Assembly: GCA_037389465.1 (NCBI GenBank)
Contig: JAZARR010000098.1
Span: 40,435-104,434, forward strand
Direction: 5' to 3'
From: Baylisascaris procyonis
Lineage: Eukaryota > Nematoda > Chromadorea > Rhabditida > Ascarididae
DNA length: 64,000 bases
The notes under the pieces were generated by a model. The model was not told the origin of the DNA. It worked only from the letters and a program-made list of their open reading frames with translations, and ran no database searches. Below, piece by piece: positions 1 to 13,990 of this stretch (position 1 is its first letter; each line of letters opens with the position of its first letter). Position numbers and translations under genes: made by a program.

Positions 1-1430
1 GAACCGAGTCCAGTCCAATCGCGCCGAATCCACCCGGGTCGGGTCAAATCGAACCGAACCTTGCCGAATCGGGTCGAATCGAGCTGAATGGAACCGAACT
101 GAGTCGAATCGGATCGGATGCAGCCGAATCAATTCAAATCGGGACGGATCGGGACGGATGCAGCCGAATCGTGTCAAATTGAGTCGAATCGGGTCAGATG
201 CAGCCGAATCGAGTCGAACTGAATCGAATCGGGTCAGATCGGGTCGGATCCAGGTTAACCGTGTCGAATCGGGTAGAACCGGATCGGGTCGGGTCTAGTC
301 GAGTAGAGTCGGGTCGGATCCAGCCGAATCGAGTCGAAGTGAATCGAATCGGGTCGGTTCCAGAAGAATCGGGTCGAACTGAATCGAATCGGGTCGAATC
401 GGGCGAGATCCAGCCGAATCGGGTCAAATCGGGTCGGACCCAGGCGAATCGTGTCGAATCGGGTAAAAGCGGGCCAAATCGGGTCGGGTCCAGCCGAATC
501 GGGTCAAATCGGGTGGGAACCAGGCGAACCGTGTCGAGTCGGATCAAGCCGGGCCGAATCGGATCCGGTGAAGCCGAGTCCAGTCGAACTGAATCGAATC
601 GGGTCGAACCTGGTCGGATCCAGCCGAATCGGGTCAGATCGGGTGGGATCCAGGCGAATCGTGTCGAATCGGGTTAAACCGGGCCGAATCGGGTCGAACC
701 GGATCGGATCGGGTCGAATCGAGTCGAACCGGGTCGGATCCAGCCGAATGGGGTTGGATCCAGCCGAGTCGAGTTGAACTGAATCGAATCGGGTGGAATC
801 GGGTGGGATCCAGCCGAATCGGGTCAAATCGGATTGGAACTAACCGAATCGTGTCGAATTTGGCCAAACCGTGCCGAATCGGGTCGGATCGAGCCATATC
901 GGTTCGGATCCAGCCGAATCGGGTCGGATCCAGCCGAACCGGGTCGAATCGTGTCGAATCGGGTCGGATCCAGCCGAGTCGAGTCGGATGCGGCCAAATC
1001 GGATCGAGTCGAGTCGAATCGAGTCGGATCCGGTCGAATCGAGCCGAGTCCAGCCGAATCGGATCAAATCGAGTCGAAATTTGCCGAATCGCGTCCAGTC
1101 GGGACGGATCGGGTCGGATCCAGCCGAATCGAGTCGAACTGAATCGAATCGGGTCAAGTCGGGTCGGTTTCAAGCAAATCTGGTCGGATCTCTTCTGAGA
1201 GAAGAGATTCGAGTCGGATCTTGTCGGATCCAGCCGAATCAGGTCGAGCCTGGACGAATCGAGTCGAACTGAATGGAATCGTGTCGGATCCAGCCGAATC
1301 GGGTCGAACTGAATCAAATCGGGTCAAGTCGGGTCGGGTTCGGGCCAATCGTTTTGAATCGGGTCAAACCGGGCCGAAACGGGTGGAATCCAGCCAAATC
1401 TGGTCGGTTTCGGCCGAATCTGGTCAAATC
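1..1430. repeat. Higher-order repeat block, copy 1
   Basis: This block recurs almost base-for-base 3346 bp downstream at 3347-4776. Conceptual translations over the two blocks match except at isolated residues, and the copies diverge after about 1430/4776. It starts with GAACCGAGTCCAGTCCAATC, which also occurs at 3347 and 5326. High identity in a degenerate short-period array points to recent segmental duplication within the array, not slippage alone. Confidence 0.88.
1186..1210. repeat. Hairpin-forming island in the satellite, copy 1
   Basis: TCTCTTCT-GAG-AGAAGAGA at 1189-1207 is a perfect 8-bp inverted repeat with a 3-nt loop, and flanking bases extend the pairing. It breaks the TCGNN pattern, so it is a distinct insertion or marker unit. 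Related copies lie at 1628-1646, 2587-2605, 4535-4553 and 5044-5062. Confidence 0.85.
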
Positions 1431-1627
1431 AAACCGAATCGAGTCGAATCCAGCCAAATCGGGTCGGTTCCAGCCAAATCGGGTCGAATCGTGCCGAATC
1501 GGGTCGAACCAGATCGGTCGGGTCGAATCGAGTCGAACTGGATAGAATCGGGTCGAATCCAGCCGAATCGAGTCGAACTGAATCGAATCGGGTCAAGTCG
1601 GGTCGGTTTCAGACAAATCTGGTCGGA

Positions 1628-1646
1628 TCTCTTCTGAGAGAACAGA
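1628..1646. repeat. Hairpin island, copy 2 (one arm mismatch)
   Basis: TCTCTTCT-GAG-AGAACAGA. One G-to-C change in the right arm breaks one pair of the stem. The flanking sequence is the same as in copy 1. Confidence 0.8.
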
Positions 1647-2586
1647 TTCGAGTCGGATCTTGTCGGATCCAGCCGAATCAGGTCGAGCCTGGACGAATCG
1701 AGTCGAACTGAATCGAATCGTGTCGGATCCAGCCGAATCGGGTCGAACTGAATCAAATCGGGTCAAGTCGGGTCGGATTCGGGACAATCGTTTCGAATCG
1801 GGTCAAACCGGGCCGAAGCGAGTCGAATCCAGCCAAATCTGGTCGGTTTCAGCCGAATCTGGTCAAATCGAACCGAGTCTAGTCGAATCGAGCCGAACCC
1901 AGCCGAATCGGGTCAAATCGAGCCGAAGGTTGCCGATTCGGGTCGAATCGGGACGGATCGGGTCGGATCCAGCCGAATCGGGTCAAATCTGGTGGGAACC
2001 AGGCGAATCGTGTCGATCCGGGTCGAAGCGTGTCGAATCGGGTCGAACCAGATTGGATCGGGTCGAATCGAGTCGAACTGAATCGAATCGGCTCGAATCC
2101 AGCCGAATCGAGTCAAACTGAATCGAATCGGGTCGGATCCACCCGAATCGAGTCGAACTGAACCGAATCGGGTCGAATCAGGCCGGATCCACCCGAATCG
2201 GGTCGAATCGTGTCGAATCGGGTGGAACCAGATCGGATCGTGTCTAATCGAGTCGAACCGTGTCGGATCCAGCCAAATCGGATGGGATTCGGCCGAATCG
2301 GATCGAGTCGAGTCGAATCGACTCGGATCCGGCCGAGTCGAGCCGGATCCAGACGAATCGGGTCGAGCCTGGTCGAATCGAGTCAAATCGAGGGAATCAA
2401 GCCGAATCGGGTCAAATCGGGCGGGAACCAGGCTAATCGTTTCGATCCAGGTCAAGCCGGGCCGAATCGGGTCGAATCCAGCCGAATCGAGTCGAACTGG
2501 ATAGAATCGGGTCGAATCCAGCCGAATCGAGTCGAACTGAATCGAATCGGGTCAAGTCGGGTCGGTTTCAGGCAAATCTGGTCGGA

Positions 2587-2605
2587 TCTCTTCTGAGAGA
2601 ACAGA
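2587..2605. repeat. Hairpin island, copy 3 (one arm mismatch)
   Basis: Identical to copy 2, including the G-to-C change in the right arm, so copies 2 and 3 share a more recent ancestor. Confidence 0.8.
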
Positions 2606-3346
2606 TTCGAGTCGGATCTTGTCGGATGCAGCCGAATCAGGTCGAGCCTGGACGAATCGAGTCGAACTGAATCGAATCGTGTCGGATCCAGCCGAATCGG
2701 GTCGAACTGAATCGAATCGTGTCGGATCCAGCCGAATCGGGTCGAACTGAATCAAATCGGGTCAAGTCGGGTCGGATTCGGGCCAATCGTTTCGAATCGG
2801 GTCAAACCGGGCCGAAGCGGGTCGAATCCAGCCAAATCTGGTCGGTTTCAGCCGAATCTGGTCAAATCGAACCGAATCGAGTCGAATCGAGCCGAATCCA
2901 ACCGAATCGGGTCGGATCCAGCCAAATCGGGTCGGTTCCAGCCGAGTCGGGTCGAATCGTGTCGAGTCGGGTCGAACCAGATCGGTCGGGTCGAATCGAG
3001 TCGAACTGGATAGAATCGTGTCGGATCCAGCCGAATCGAGTCGAACTGAATCGAATCGTGTCGGATCCAGCCGAATCGGGTCGAACTGAATCGAATCGTG
3101 TCGGATCCAGCCGAATCGGGTCGAATCGGATCCAACCGAACCGAATGCGGTCGAATCGAGCCGAATCAAGAGGGATCGGGTCAAATCGAGTCGGATCGGG
3201 TCGAATCCAGCCCAATCGAGTCAAACTGAATCGAATCGGGTGGAATCGTTTCGTTTCCAGCCGAATCGGGCCGAATCGGATCGAACCGAACCGAATCGAG
3301 TCGGATCGGGTCGGATCTGCCGAATGGGGTCGAACCGGATCCAACG

Positions 3347-4776
3347 GAACCGAGTCCAGTCCAATCGCGCCGAATCCACCCGGGTCGGGTCAAATCGAAC
3401 CGAACCTTGCCGAATCGGGTCGAATCGAGCTGAATGGAACCGAACTGAGTCGAATCGGATCGGATGCAGCCGAATCAATTCAAATCGGGACGGATCGGGA
3501 CGGATGCAGCCGAATCGTGTCAAATTGAGTCGAATCGGGTCAGATGCAGCCGAATCGAGTCGAACTGAATCGAATCGGGTCAGATCGGGTCGGATTCAGG
3601 TTAACCGTGTCGAATCGGGTAGAACCGGATCGGGTCGGGTCTAGTCGAGTAGAGTCGGGTCGGATCCAGCCGAATCGAGTCGAAGTGAATCGAATCGGGT
3701 CGGTTCCAGAAGAATCGGGTCGAACTGAATCGAATCGGGTCGAATCGGGCGAGATCCAGCCGAATCGGGTCAAATCGGGTCGGACCCAGGCGAATCGTGT
3801 CGAATCGGGTAAAAGCGGGCCAAATCGGGTCGGGTCCAGCCGAATCGGGTCAAATCGGGTGGGAACCAGGCGAACCGTGTCGAGTCGGATCAAGCCGGGC
3901 CGAATCGGATCCGGTGAAGCCGAGTCCAGTCGAACTGAATCGAATCGGGTCGAACCTGGTCGGATCCAGCCGAATCGGGTCAGATCGGGTGGGATCCAGG
4001 CGAATCGTGTCGAATCGGGTTAAACCGGGCCGAATCGGGTCGAACCGGATCGGATCGGGTCGAATCGAGTCGAACCGGGTCGGATCCAGCCGAATGGGGT
4101 TGGATCCAGCCGAGTCGAGTTGAACTGAATCGAATCGGGTGGAATCGGGTGGGATCCAGCCGAATCGGGTCAAATCGGATTGGAACTAACCGAATCGTGT
4201 CGAATTTGGCCAAACCGTGCCGAATCGGGTCGGATCGAGCCATATCGGTTCGGATCCAGCCGAATCGGGTCGGATCCAGCCGAACCGGGTCGAATCGTGT
4301 CGAATCGGGTCGGATCCAGCCGAGTCGAGTCGGATGCGGCCAAATCGGATCGAGTCGAGTCGAATCGAGTCGGATCCGGTCGAATCGAGCCGAGTCCAGC
4401 CGAATCGGATCAAATCGAGTCGAAATTTGCCGAATCGCGTCCAGTCGGGACGGATCGGGTCGGATCCAGCCGAATCGAGTCGAACTGAATCGAATCGGGT
4501 CAAGTCGGGTCGGTTTCAAGCAAATCTGGTCGGATCTCTTCTGAGAGAAGAGATTCGAGTCGGATCTTGTCGGATCCAGCCGAATCAGGTCGAGCCTGGA
4601 CGAATCGAGTCGAACTGAATGGAATCGTGTCGGATCCAGCCGAATCGGGTCGAACTGAATCAAATCGGGTCAAGTCGGGTCGGGTTCGGGCCAATCGTTT
4701 TGAATCGGGTCAAACCGGGCCGAAGCGGTTCGAATCCAGCCAAATCTGGTCGGTTTCAGCCGAATCTGGTCAAATC
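3347..4776. repeat. Higher-order repeat block, copy 2
   Basis: Second copy of the 1-1430 block at an offset of 3346 bp. One visible difference is GGATCC (copy 1, near 246) versus GGATTC here (near 3592). The intervening 1431-3346 segment contains related but more diverged sub-blocks, so the full higher-order unit is about 3.35 kb. Confidence 0.88.
4535..4553. repeat. Hairpin island, copy 4 (perfect)
   Basis: Identical to copy 1 and exactly 3346 bp away, carried along by the higher-order duplication. Confidence 0.85.
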
Positions 4777-5043
4777 GAACCGAATCGAGTCGAATCGAGC
4801 CGAATCCAACCGAATCGGGTCGGATCCAGCCAAATCGGGTCGGTTCCAGCCGAGTCGGGTCGAATCGTGTCGAATCGGGTCGAACCAGATCGGTCGGGTC
4901 GAATCGAGCCGAACTGGATAGAATCGGGTCGAATCCAGCCGAATCGAGTCGAACTGAATCGAATCGTGTCGGATCCGGCCGAATCGAGTCGAACTGAATC
5001 AAATCGGGTCAAGTGGGGTCGGTTTCAGGCAAATCGGGTCGGA

Positions 5044-5062
5044 TCTCTTCGGAGAGGACAGA
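5044..5062. repeat. Hairpin island, degenerate copy 5
   Basis: TCTCTTC-GGAGAGGACAGA with several changes from the perfect hairpin. It sits in the same flanking context as the other copies and appears to be a decayed version. Confidence 0.65.
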
Positions 5063-5325
5063 TTCGAGTCGGATCTTGTCGGATCCAGCCGAATCAGGTC
5101 GAGCCTGGACGAATCGAGTCGAACTGAATCGAATCGTGTCGGATCCAGCCGAATCGGGTCGAATCGGATCCAACCGAACCGAATGCAGTCGAATCGAGCC
5201 GAATCAAGAGGGATCGGGTCAAATCGAGTCGGATCGGGTCGGATCCAGCCGAATCGAGTCAAACTGAATCGAATCGGGTGGAATCGTTTCGTTTCCAGCC
5301 GAATCGGGCCGAATCGGATCGAACC

Positions 5326-5760
5326 GAACCGAGTCCAGTCCAATCGCGCCGAATCCACCCGGGTCGGGTCAAATCGAACCGAACCTTGCCGAATCGGGTC
5401 GAATCGAGCTGAATGGAACCGAACTGAGTCGAATCGGATCGGATGCAGCCGAATCAGGTCAAGTCGGGACGGATCGGGACGGATGCAGCGGAATCGTGTC
5501 AAATTGAGTCGAATCGGGTCAGATGCAGCCGAATCGAGTCGAGCTGAATCGAATCGGGTCAGATCGGGTCGGATCCAGGGTAACCGTGTCGAATCGGGTA
5601 GAACCGGATCGGGTCGGGTCTAGTCGAGTAGAGTCGGGTCGGATCCAGCCGAATCGAGTCGAAGTGAATCGAATCGGGTCGGTTCCAGAAGAATCGGGTC
5701 GAACTGAATCGAATCGGGTCGAATCGGGCGAGATCCAGCCGAATCGGGTCAAATCGGGTG
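5326..5760. repeat. Higher-order repeat block, partial copy 3
   Basis: Starts with the same 20-mer as positions 1 and 3347, follows the block for about 430 bp, then jumps to a later part of it. Blocks beyond this point are rearranged with internal deletions. Further long repeats link 6559-6921 with 9625-9987 (offset 3066) and about 7461 with about 10,608 (offset 3147). Confidence 0.75.
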
Positions 5761-8700
5761 GGATCCAGGCGAGTCGTGTCGAATCGGGTTAAACCGGGCC
5801 GAATCGGGTCGAACCGGATCGGATCGGGTCGAATCGAGTCGAACCGGGTCGGATCCAGCCGAATGGGGTTGGATCCAGCCGAGTCGAGTCGAACTGAACC
5901 GAATCGGGTGGAATCGGGTGGGATCCAGCCGAATCGGGCCAAATCGGATTGGAACTAACCGAATCGTGTCGAATTTGGCCAAACCGTGCCGAATCGGGTC
6001 GGATCGAGCCATATCGGTTCGGATCCAGCCGAATCGGGTCGGATCCAGCCGAACCGGGTCGAATCGTGTCGAATCGGGTCGGATCCGGTCGAATCGAGCC
6101 GAGTCCAGCCGAATCGGATCAAATCGAGTCGAAATTTGCCGAATCGCGTCCAGTCGGGACGGATCGGGTCGGATCCAGCCGAGTCGAGTCGGATGCGGCC
6201 AAATCGGATCGAGTCGAGTCGAATCGAGTCGGATCCGGTCGAATCGGGTCAAATCGGGTGGGAACGAGGCGAATCGTGTCGAATCGGGTTAAGCCGGGCC
6301 AAATCGGGTCGCATCGAGCCATGTCGGGTCGGTTCCAGCCGAATCGGGTCAAATCGTGTCGAATCGGGTCGGATACAGCCGAATCGAGTCGAACTGAGTC
6401 GAATCGGGTCAAATCTTGTGGGAACCAGGCGAATCCTGTCGAATCGGGTTAAGCCGGGCCGAATCGGGTCAAATAGAGTCGGGACGGGTCGGAACCAGCG
6501 CAATCGAGTCGAACTGAACCGGATCGGGTCAAATCGGGTCGGATCCAGGCGATTGTGGTCAAATCGGGTGGAAACCAGGCGAATCGTGTCGAATCGGGTT
6601 AAGCCGGGCCGAATCGGGTCGGATCCGGCCATATCCTGTCGGATCCAGCCAGATCGGGGTCGGTTTCAGCCGAACCGGATCGAACCGGCTCGAATCGAAT
6701 CGAATCGAGTCGGATCCGGCGAAATCGATTCGGGTCGATGCAGTCGAGTAGAGCGGAACCGGGCCAAATCGGGTCGGATTCGGCCAAATCGATTCGGGTC
6801 GATGCAGTCGTATCGAGCCGAATCGGGTCGGATGCAGCCGAATCGTGTCAAATCTTGTGGGAACCAGGCGAATCGTGTCGATTCGGGTGAAGCCAGGCCG
6901 GATCGGGTCGGATCCAGCCAAATCGGGTCGGTTCCTGCCGAATCGGGTTCAATCGGATCGAACCGAACCGAATCGGGTCGAATTGAGCGGAATCCAGCCG
7001 AATCGGGTTAAGCCGGGCCGAGTCGGGTCGGATCGAGCCATATCGGGTCGAATCCAGCCGAATCGGATCAGATCCGGTCGAATCGGGCCGAATCCAGCCG
7101 AATCGGGTCAAATCGAGAAGAAAGTTGCCGAATCGGGTCGAGTCGGGACGGACCTCGGATCCAGCCGAATCGGGTCAAATCGGGCGGAATCCAGGCGAAT
7201 CTGTCGAGTCGGGTCAAACCGGGCGGAGTCGGGTCGGATCCGGCCAAATTGGGTCGGTTCCTGCCGAATGGGGTCAGGTCGAGTCGAATCGGGTCGAATC
7301 GAGCCGGATCCAGCCGAATCGGGTCGAATCGAGTCGAGCTGAGCCGAGTCGGGTCGAATCGGGTCGGATCCAGGCGATTGGGGTCAAATTGGGCGGAAAC
7401 CAGGCGAATCGTGTCGAATCGGGTTAAGCCGGGCCGAATCGGGTCGGATCCGGCCATACCTTGTCGGATCCAGCCAGATCGGGGTCGGTTGCAGCCGAAT
7501 CGGGTCGAGCCTGGTCGAATCGAGTCGAATCGAGTCGGATCCGGCGAAACCGATTCGGGTCGATGCAGTCGTATCGAGCCGAATCGAGTCGGATCGGGTC
7601 GAATGGGGTCAAACCAAGCCGAATCGGGTCCAATCGAATGGAGTCGGGCCGAATCGGGCCGGATCCAGCCGAATCGGGTCGAATCGGATCGAACCGAACC
7701 GAATCGGGTCGGATCGAGCGGAATCCAGCCGAATCGGGAAAAACCGAGTCGGATCGGGTCGGATCCAGCCAAATCGGGTCGGTTCCTGCCGAATCGGGTC
7801 CAATCGAATGGAATCGGGCCGAATCGGGCCGGATCCGGCCGAATCGGCTCGGGTCCAGCCGAACCGGTCAAATCGGGTGGAAACCAGGCGAATCGTGTCG
7901 AATCGGGTTAAGCCGGGTCGAATCGGGTCAAATCGGGTCGGATCTGGCCAAATCTATTCGGGTCGATCCAGTCGAGTCGAGCGGAATCAAGTCAAATCGG
8001 GTCGAATGGGGCGAAACCGGACCGAATAGGGTCGGTTCCAGCCGAATCGGGTCAAATCGGGTGGGAACCAGGCGAACCGTGTCGAGTCGGATCAAGCCGG
8101 GCCGAATCGGATCCGGTGAAGCCGAGTCCAGTAGAACTGAATCGAATCGGGTCGAACCTGGTCGGATCCAGCCGAATCGGGTCAGATCGGGTGGGATCCA
8201 GGCGAATCGTGTCGAATCGGGTTAAACCGGGCCGAATCGGGTCGAACCGGATCGGATCGGGTCGAATCGAGTCGAACCGGGTCGGATCCAGCCGAATGGG
8301 GTTGGATCCAGCCGAATCGGGTCAAATCGGGTTGGAACTAACCGAATCGTGTCGAATTTGGCGAAACCGTGCCGAATCGGGTCGGATCGAGCCATATCGG
8401 TTCGGATCCAGCCGAATCGGGTCGGATCCAGCCGAACCGGGTCGAATCGTGTCGAATCGGGTCGGATCCGGTCGAATCGAGCCGAGTCCAGCCGAATCGG
8501 ATCAAATCGAGTCGAAATTTGCCGAATCGCGTCCAGTCGGGACGGATCGGGTCTGATCCAGCCGACTCGAGTCGGATGCGGCCAAATCGGATCGAGTGGA
8601 GTCGAATCGAGTCGGATCCGGTCGAATCGGGTCAAATCGGGTGGGAGCCAGGCGAATCGTGTCGAATCGGGTTAAGCCGAGCCGAATCGGGCCGGATCCA

Positions 8701-11700
8701 GCCGAATCGGGTCGAGTCGAATCGAGCCGAATCAAGCCGAGTCGGATCAAATCGAGTCGGGTCGGGTCGGATGCAGCCGAATCGAGTCGAACTGAACCGA
8801 ATCGGGTCAAATAGGGTCGGGTCCGGCCGAATCGGGTCGAATGGAGTCGAATCAGTTCGGATATGGCCAAATCTGTTACGGTCGATCCAGTCGAATCGAG
8901 CGGAATCAAGTCGGATCGGGTCGAATGGGGTCAAACCGGACCGAATCGGGTCGGTGCAGCCGAGTCGTGGAGAGTCGTTTCGAATCGGGTCGAACCTTGA
9001 CGAATCGGGCCGAATCCGGTCGAAAGTTGCCGAATCGGGTCGAATCGGGACGGATCGGGTCGGATTCAGCCGAATCGGGTCAAATCGAATCGAACCGAAC
9101 CGAATCCAGTCGAGGCGCGCCGAATCCACCCGAATCGGGTCAAATCGAGTCGAACCGGGTCGGATCCAGCGGAGTTGAGTCGGATACAGCCAAATCGGAT
9201 CGAGTCGGATCCGGTGGAATCGAGCCGAACCCAGCCGAATCGGATCAAATCGAGTCGAAATTTGCCGAATCGCGTCCAATCGGGACGGATCGGGTCGGAT
9301 CCAGCCGAATCGGGTCAAATCGGGTGGAAACCAGGCGATTGTGGTCAAATCGGGTTAAGCCGGGCCAAATCGGGTCGCATGGAGCCATATCGGGTCGGTT
9401 CCAGCCGAATCGGGTCAAATCGTGTCGAATCGGGTCGGATACAGCCGAATCGAGTCGAACTGAGTCGAATCGGGTCAAGTCTTGTGGGAACCAGGCGAAT
9501 CCTGTCGAATCGGGTTAAGCCGGGCCGAATCGGGTCAAATAGAGTCGGGACGGGTCGGAACCAGCGCAATCGAGTCGAACTGAACCGGATCGGGTCAAAT
9601 CGGGTCGGATCCAGGCGATTGTGGTCAAATCGGGTGGAAACCAGGCGAATCGTGTCGAATCGGGTTAAGCCGGGCCGAATCGGGTCGGATCCGGCCATAT
9701 CTTGTCGGATCCAGCCAGATCGGGGTCGGTTTCAGCCGAACCGGATCGAACCGGCTCGAATCGAATCGAATCGAGTCGGATCCGGCGAAATCGATTCGGG
9801 TCGATGCAGTCGAGTAGAGCGGAACCGGGCCAAATCGGGTCGGATTCGGCCAAATCGATTCGGGTCGATGCAGTCGTATCGAGCCGAATCGGGTCGGATC
9901 CAGCCGAATCGTGTCAAATCGGGTGGGAACCAGGCGAATCGTGTCGATTCGGGTGAAGCCAGGCCGGATCGGGTCGGATCCAGCCAAATCGGGTCGGTTC
10001 CTGCCGAATCGGGTTCAATCGGATCGAACCGAACCGAATCGGGTCGAATTGAGCGGAATCCAGCCGAATCGGGTTAAGCCGGGCCGAGTCGGGTCGGATC
10101 GAGCCATATCGGGTCGAATCCAGCCGAATCGGATCAGATTCGGCCGAATCGGGTCGAATCCAACCGAGTCCAGTCGGATACAGCCAAATCGGATCGAGTC
10201 GAGTCCAATCGAGTCGGATCCGGTCGAATCGGGCCGAATCCAGCCGAATCGGGTCAAATCGAGAAGAAAGTTGCCGAATCGGGTCGAGTCGGGACGGACC
10301 TCGGATCCAGCCGAATCGGGTCAAATCGGGCGGAAACCAGGCGAATCTGTCGAGTCGGGTCAAACCGGGCGGAGTCGGGTCTGATCCGGCCAAATTGGGT
10401 CGGTTCCTGCCGAATGGGGTCAGGTCGAGTCGAATCTTTTTCGAATCGAGCCGGATCCAGCCGAATCGGGTCGAATCGAGTCGAGCTGAGCCGAGTCGGG
10501 TCAAATCGGGTCGGATCCAGGCGATTGGGGTCAAATTGGGCGGAAACCAGGCGAATCGTGTCGAATCGGGTTAAGCCGGGCCGAATCGGGTCGGATCCGG
10601 CCATACCTTGTCGGATCCAGCCAGATCGGGGTCGGTTGCAGCCGAATCGGGTCGAGCCTGGTCGAATCGAGTCGAATCGAGTCGGATCCGGCGAAACCGA
10701 TTCGGGTCGATGCAGTCGTATCGAGCCGAATCGAGTCGGATCGGGTCGAATGGGGTCAAACCGAGCCGAATCGGGTCCAATCGAATGGAGTCGGGCCGAA
10801 TCGGGCCGGATCCAGCCGAATCGGGTCGAATCGGATCGAACCGAACCGAATCGGGTCGGATCGAGCCAAATCGGGTCGGTTCCTGCCGAATCGGGTCCAA
10901 TCGAATGGAATCGGGCCGAATCGGGCCGGATCCGGCCGAATCGGCTCGGGTCCAGCCGAACCGGTCAAATCGGGTGGAAACCAGGCGAATCGTGTCGAAT
11001 CGGGCTAAGCCGGGTCGAATCGGGTCAAATCGGGTCGGATCTGGCCAAATCTATTCGGGTCGATCCAGTCGAGTCGAGCGGAATCAAGTCGGATCGGGTC
11101 GAATGGGGCGAAACCGGACCGAATAGGGTCGGTTCCAGCCGAGTCGGGTCGAGTCGGATCAAACCGAACCAAGTCGCTCGAAATCCGGCAGAATGGGGTC
11201 GAATCTGGTCGGATCCAGCCGAATCGCGTCGGTTCCGGCCGAATCTGGTGAAATCGGATCGAATCGGGTCGAATAGAGCCGAATCCAGCCGAATCGGGTC
11301 AAACCGGGTGGGAACCAGGCAAATCGTGTCGAATCGGGTTAAGCCGGGCCGAATCGGGTCGGATCGAGCCAAATCTGGTCGAATGGAGTCGAATGGGGTC
11401 GAATCCAGCCGAATCGAGTCGGGTCTGATCGAACAGAACGGAATCGAGTAGGATCGGGTCGGATCCAGCCGAATCGCGTCAAATCGGGTCGGATCCAGAC
11501 GAATCGGATCGGATTCGGCCGAGTGGGGTCGGATCCAGCCGAGTCGAATCGGGTCGATCCAGTGGAATCGAGCGGAATCGAGTCGGATCGGGTCGAATGG
11601 GGTGAAACTGGGCCGCATGGTGTCGGTTCCGACCGAGTCGGGTCGAGTCGGATCAAACCGAACCAAATCGCTCCAGATCCGGCCGAATGGGGTCGAGTCG

Positions 11701-13553
11701 GGTCGGATCCAGCCGAATCGGGTCGAGTCGAGTCGAATCTGGTCGAACCTTGACGAATCGGGTCGAGTCTCAAAAGTTCCCGAGTCGCTTCGAATCGAGC
11801 CGAGTCCACCGGAATCGGGTCGAGTCGAGTCGAGTCGGGTCGGATCCAGCCGAATCGGGTCGAATCGGATCCAACCGAACCGAATGCAGTCGAATCGAGC
11901 CGATTCAAGAAGGATCTTGTCAAATCGAGTCGGGTCGGGTCGGATCCAGCCGAATCGGGTCGAACGGAGTCGAATGGGGTCGGATCCGGCGAAATCGATT
12001 CGGGTCGATCCAGTGGAATCGAGCGGAGTCGAGTCGGACCGGGTCGAATGGGGTCAAACTGGGCCGAGTCGGGTCGGTTCCGACCGAGTCGGGTCGGGTC
12101 GTGTCGAATCGGGTCAAACCTTGACGAATCGGGTCGAATCGAGTCGAAAGTTGCCGAATCGGTTCGAATCGAGCCCAGTCCACCGGAGTCGGGTCGAATC
12201 GAGTCGAGTCGGGTCGGATCCAGCCGAGTCGGGTCGAATCGGATCCAACCGAACCGAATGCAGTCGAATCGAGCCGAATCAAGAAGGATCTTGTCAAATC
12301 GATTCGGATCGGGTCGGATCCAGCCGAATCGAGTCGAATCGGATCCAACGGAACCGAATCCAGTCGAGTCGCGCCGAATCCACGCGAACCGGGTCAAATC
12401 GAGTCGAGCCTTGCCGAATCGGGCCGAATCGAGCCGGATCCAGAAGAATCGGGTCGAATCGAGTCGAATCGAACCGATCCGAGTCGAGTCGGATCACATC
12501 CAGCCAAATCAGGTCAAATCGGGACGGATCGGGTCGGATCGTGTCGAATCGGGTCGAACCCGATCGGATCGTGTCTAATCTAGTCGAACCGTGCCGGATC
12601 CAGCCGAATCGGACCGGATTCGGCCGAATCGGGTCGGATCCAGCCGAACCGGACCGGATCCAGCCAGATCGGGTCGGAACGGGCCGAATCGGGTCGAGTC
12701 GAGTCTTCCAGCGGAATCGGGTCTAGTCGAACGAAGCCGAACGAATCGTGTCGAATCGAGTCGATTCGGGCCCGACCCAGCCGAGTGGGGTGGAATCGAG
12801 TGGAATCGTGTCGAATCCGGCGAAATCGGGTCGAATCGGTTCGAACCGAACCGGACCGAGTCGAATCGGATCGGATCCAGCCGAATCGGGTCAAATCGAG
12901 TCGGGTCGGTTCGGATCCAGCCGAATCCAGTCGAACTGAATCCAATCGGGTCGAATGGGGTGGGATCCAGCCGAGTCGGGTCAAATCGGGTCGGATACAG
13001 GCGAATCGTGTCGAATCGGGTAAAACCGGTCCAAGTCGGATCGGATCCAGCCGAGTCTGGTCGAATCGAGTCGGATCGGGTCGATGCGGGTTGAATCAGG
13101 TCGGTTTCGGCCCAATCGGGCCGAATCGTGTCGTATCGGGTCGAACCGGATCGAAAACGATCAAATCGAGTCGAACCGGGTCCGATCCAGCCAAATCGGT
13201 CGGATCCGGCCGAATTGAGCCGAATCGACTCGAGTCGAGCCGAATCCAGCCGAATCGGGTCGAATCGCGTCGAATCGGGTCGAACCAGGCCCAGTCGACT
13301 AGAATCGAGTCAAATCGGGCCAAATCTGGCTGAATCGGGTCGGATCGGATCGAACCGAACCGAATCGTTCCGAATCTGGCCGAATGGGGTCGAATCGGGT
13401 CGGATCCAGCCGAATCGGGTCGAATCGTTTGAAACCGAACCGAGCCGACCCGAATCGAGTCATGTCGAGTCGAACCTAACCGACTCCAGCCGAATCGTTT
13501 CGAGCCGGATCGAACCGAACCAAACCGAACCGAATCGGGCCGAATCGGGCCGA

Positions 13554-13990
13554 ATTCTTGTCGAATCAAGCCGAATCGAACTGTATCGGGTCGAGTCGGA
13601 TCGAACCGAACCGAATCGAACTGAATCGATCCTATTCGAGTAGAGTCGAGTCGAGTCGAGTAAAATTGAGTCGAATCGAGTCGGATCGGGTCGAATCGGA
13701 TCGAACCGAACCAAACCGAACCGAATCGGGCCGAATCGGGTCGAGTCGGGCCAAATCGGGTCGAATCGAGCCGAATCGGGTCGAATTCTTGTCGAATCAA
13801 GCCGAATCGAACTGTATCGGGTCGAGTCGGATCGAACCGAACCGAATCGAACTGAATCGATCCTATTCGAGTAGAGTCGAATCGAGTCGAATAAAATTGA
13901 GTCGAATCGAGTCGGATCGGGTCGAATCGGATCGAACCGAACCGAATCGGATCGAACCGAACCGAATCGAACCGAATCGAATCGAGCAGA
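13554..13990. repeat. 231-bp tandem duplication at the array edge
   Basis: ATTCTTGTCGAATCAAGCCG occurs at 13,554 and again 231 bp later at 13,785. Downstream sequence matches as well, including the rare pieces GATCCTATTCGAGTAGAG and AAAATTGAGTCGAATCGAG. The edge is richer in GAACCGAACC and CGAATCGAGT units than the array interior. After the second copy the units decay, and the satellite ends near 14,030. Confidence 0.85.
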
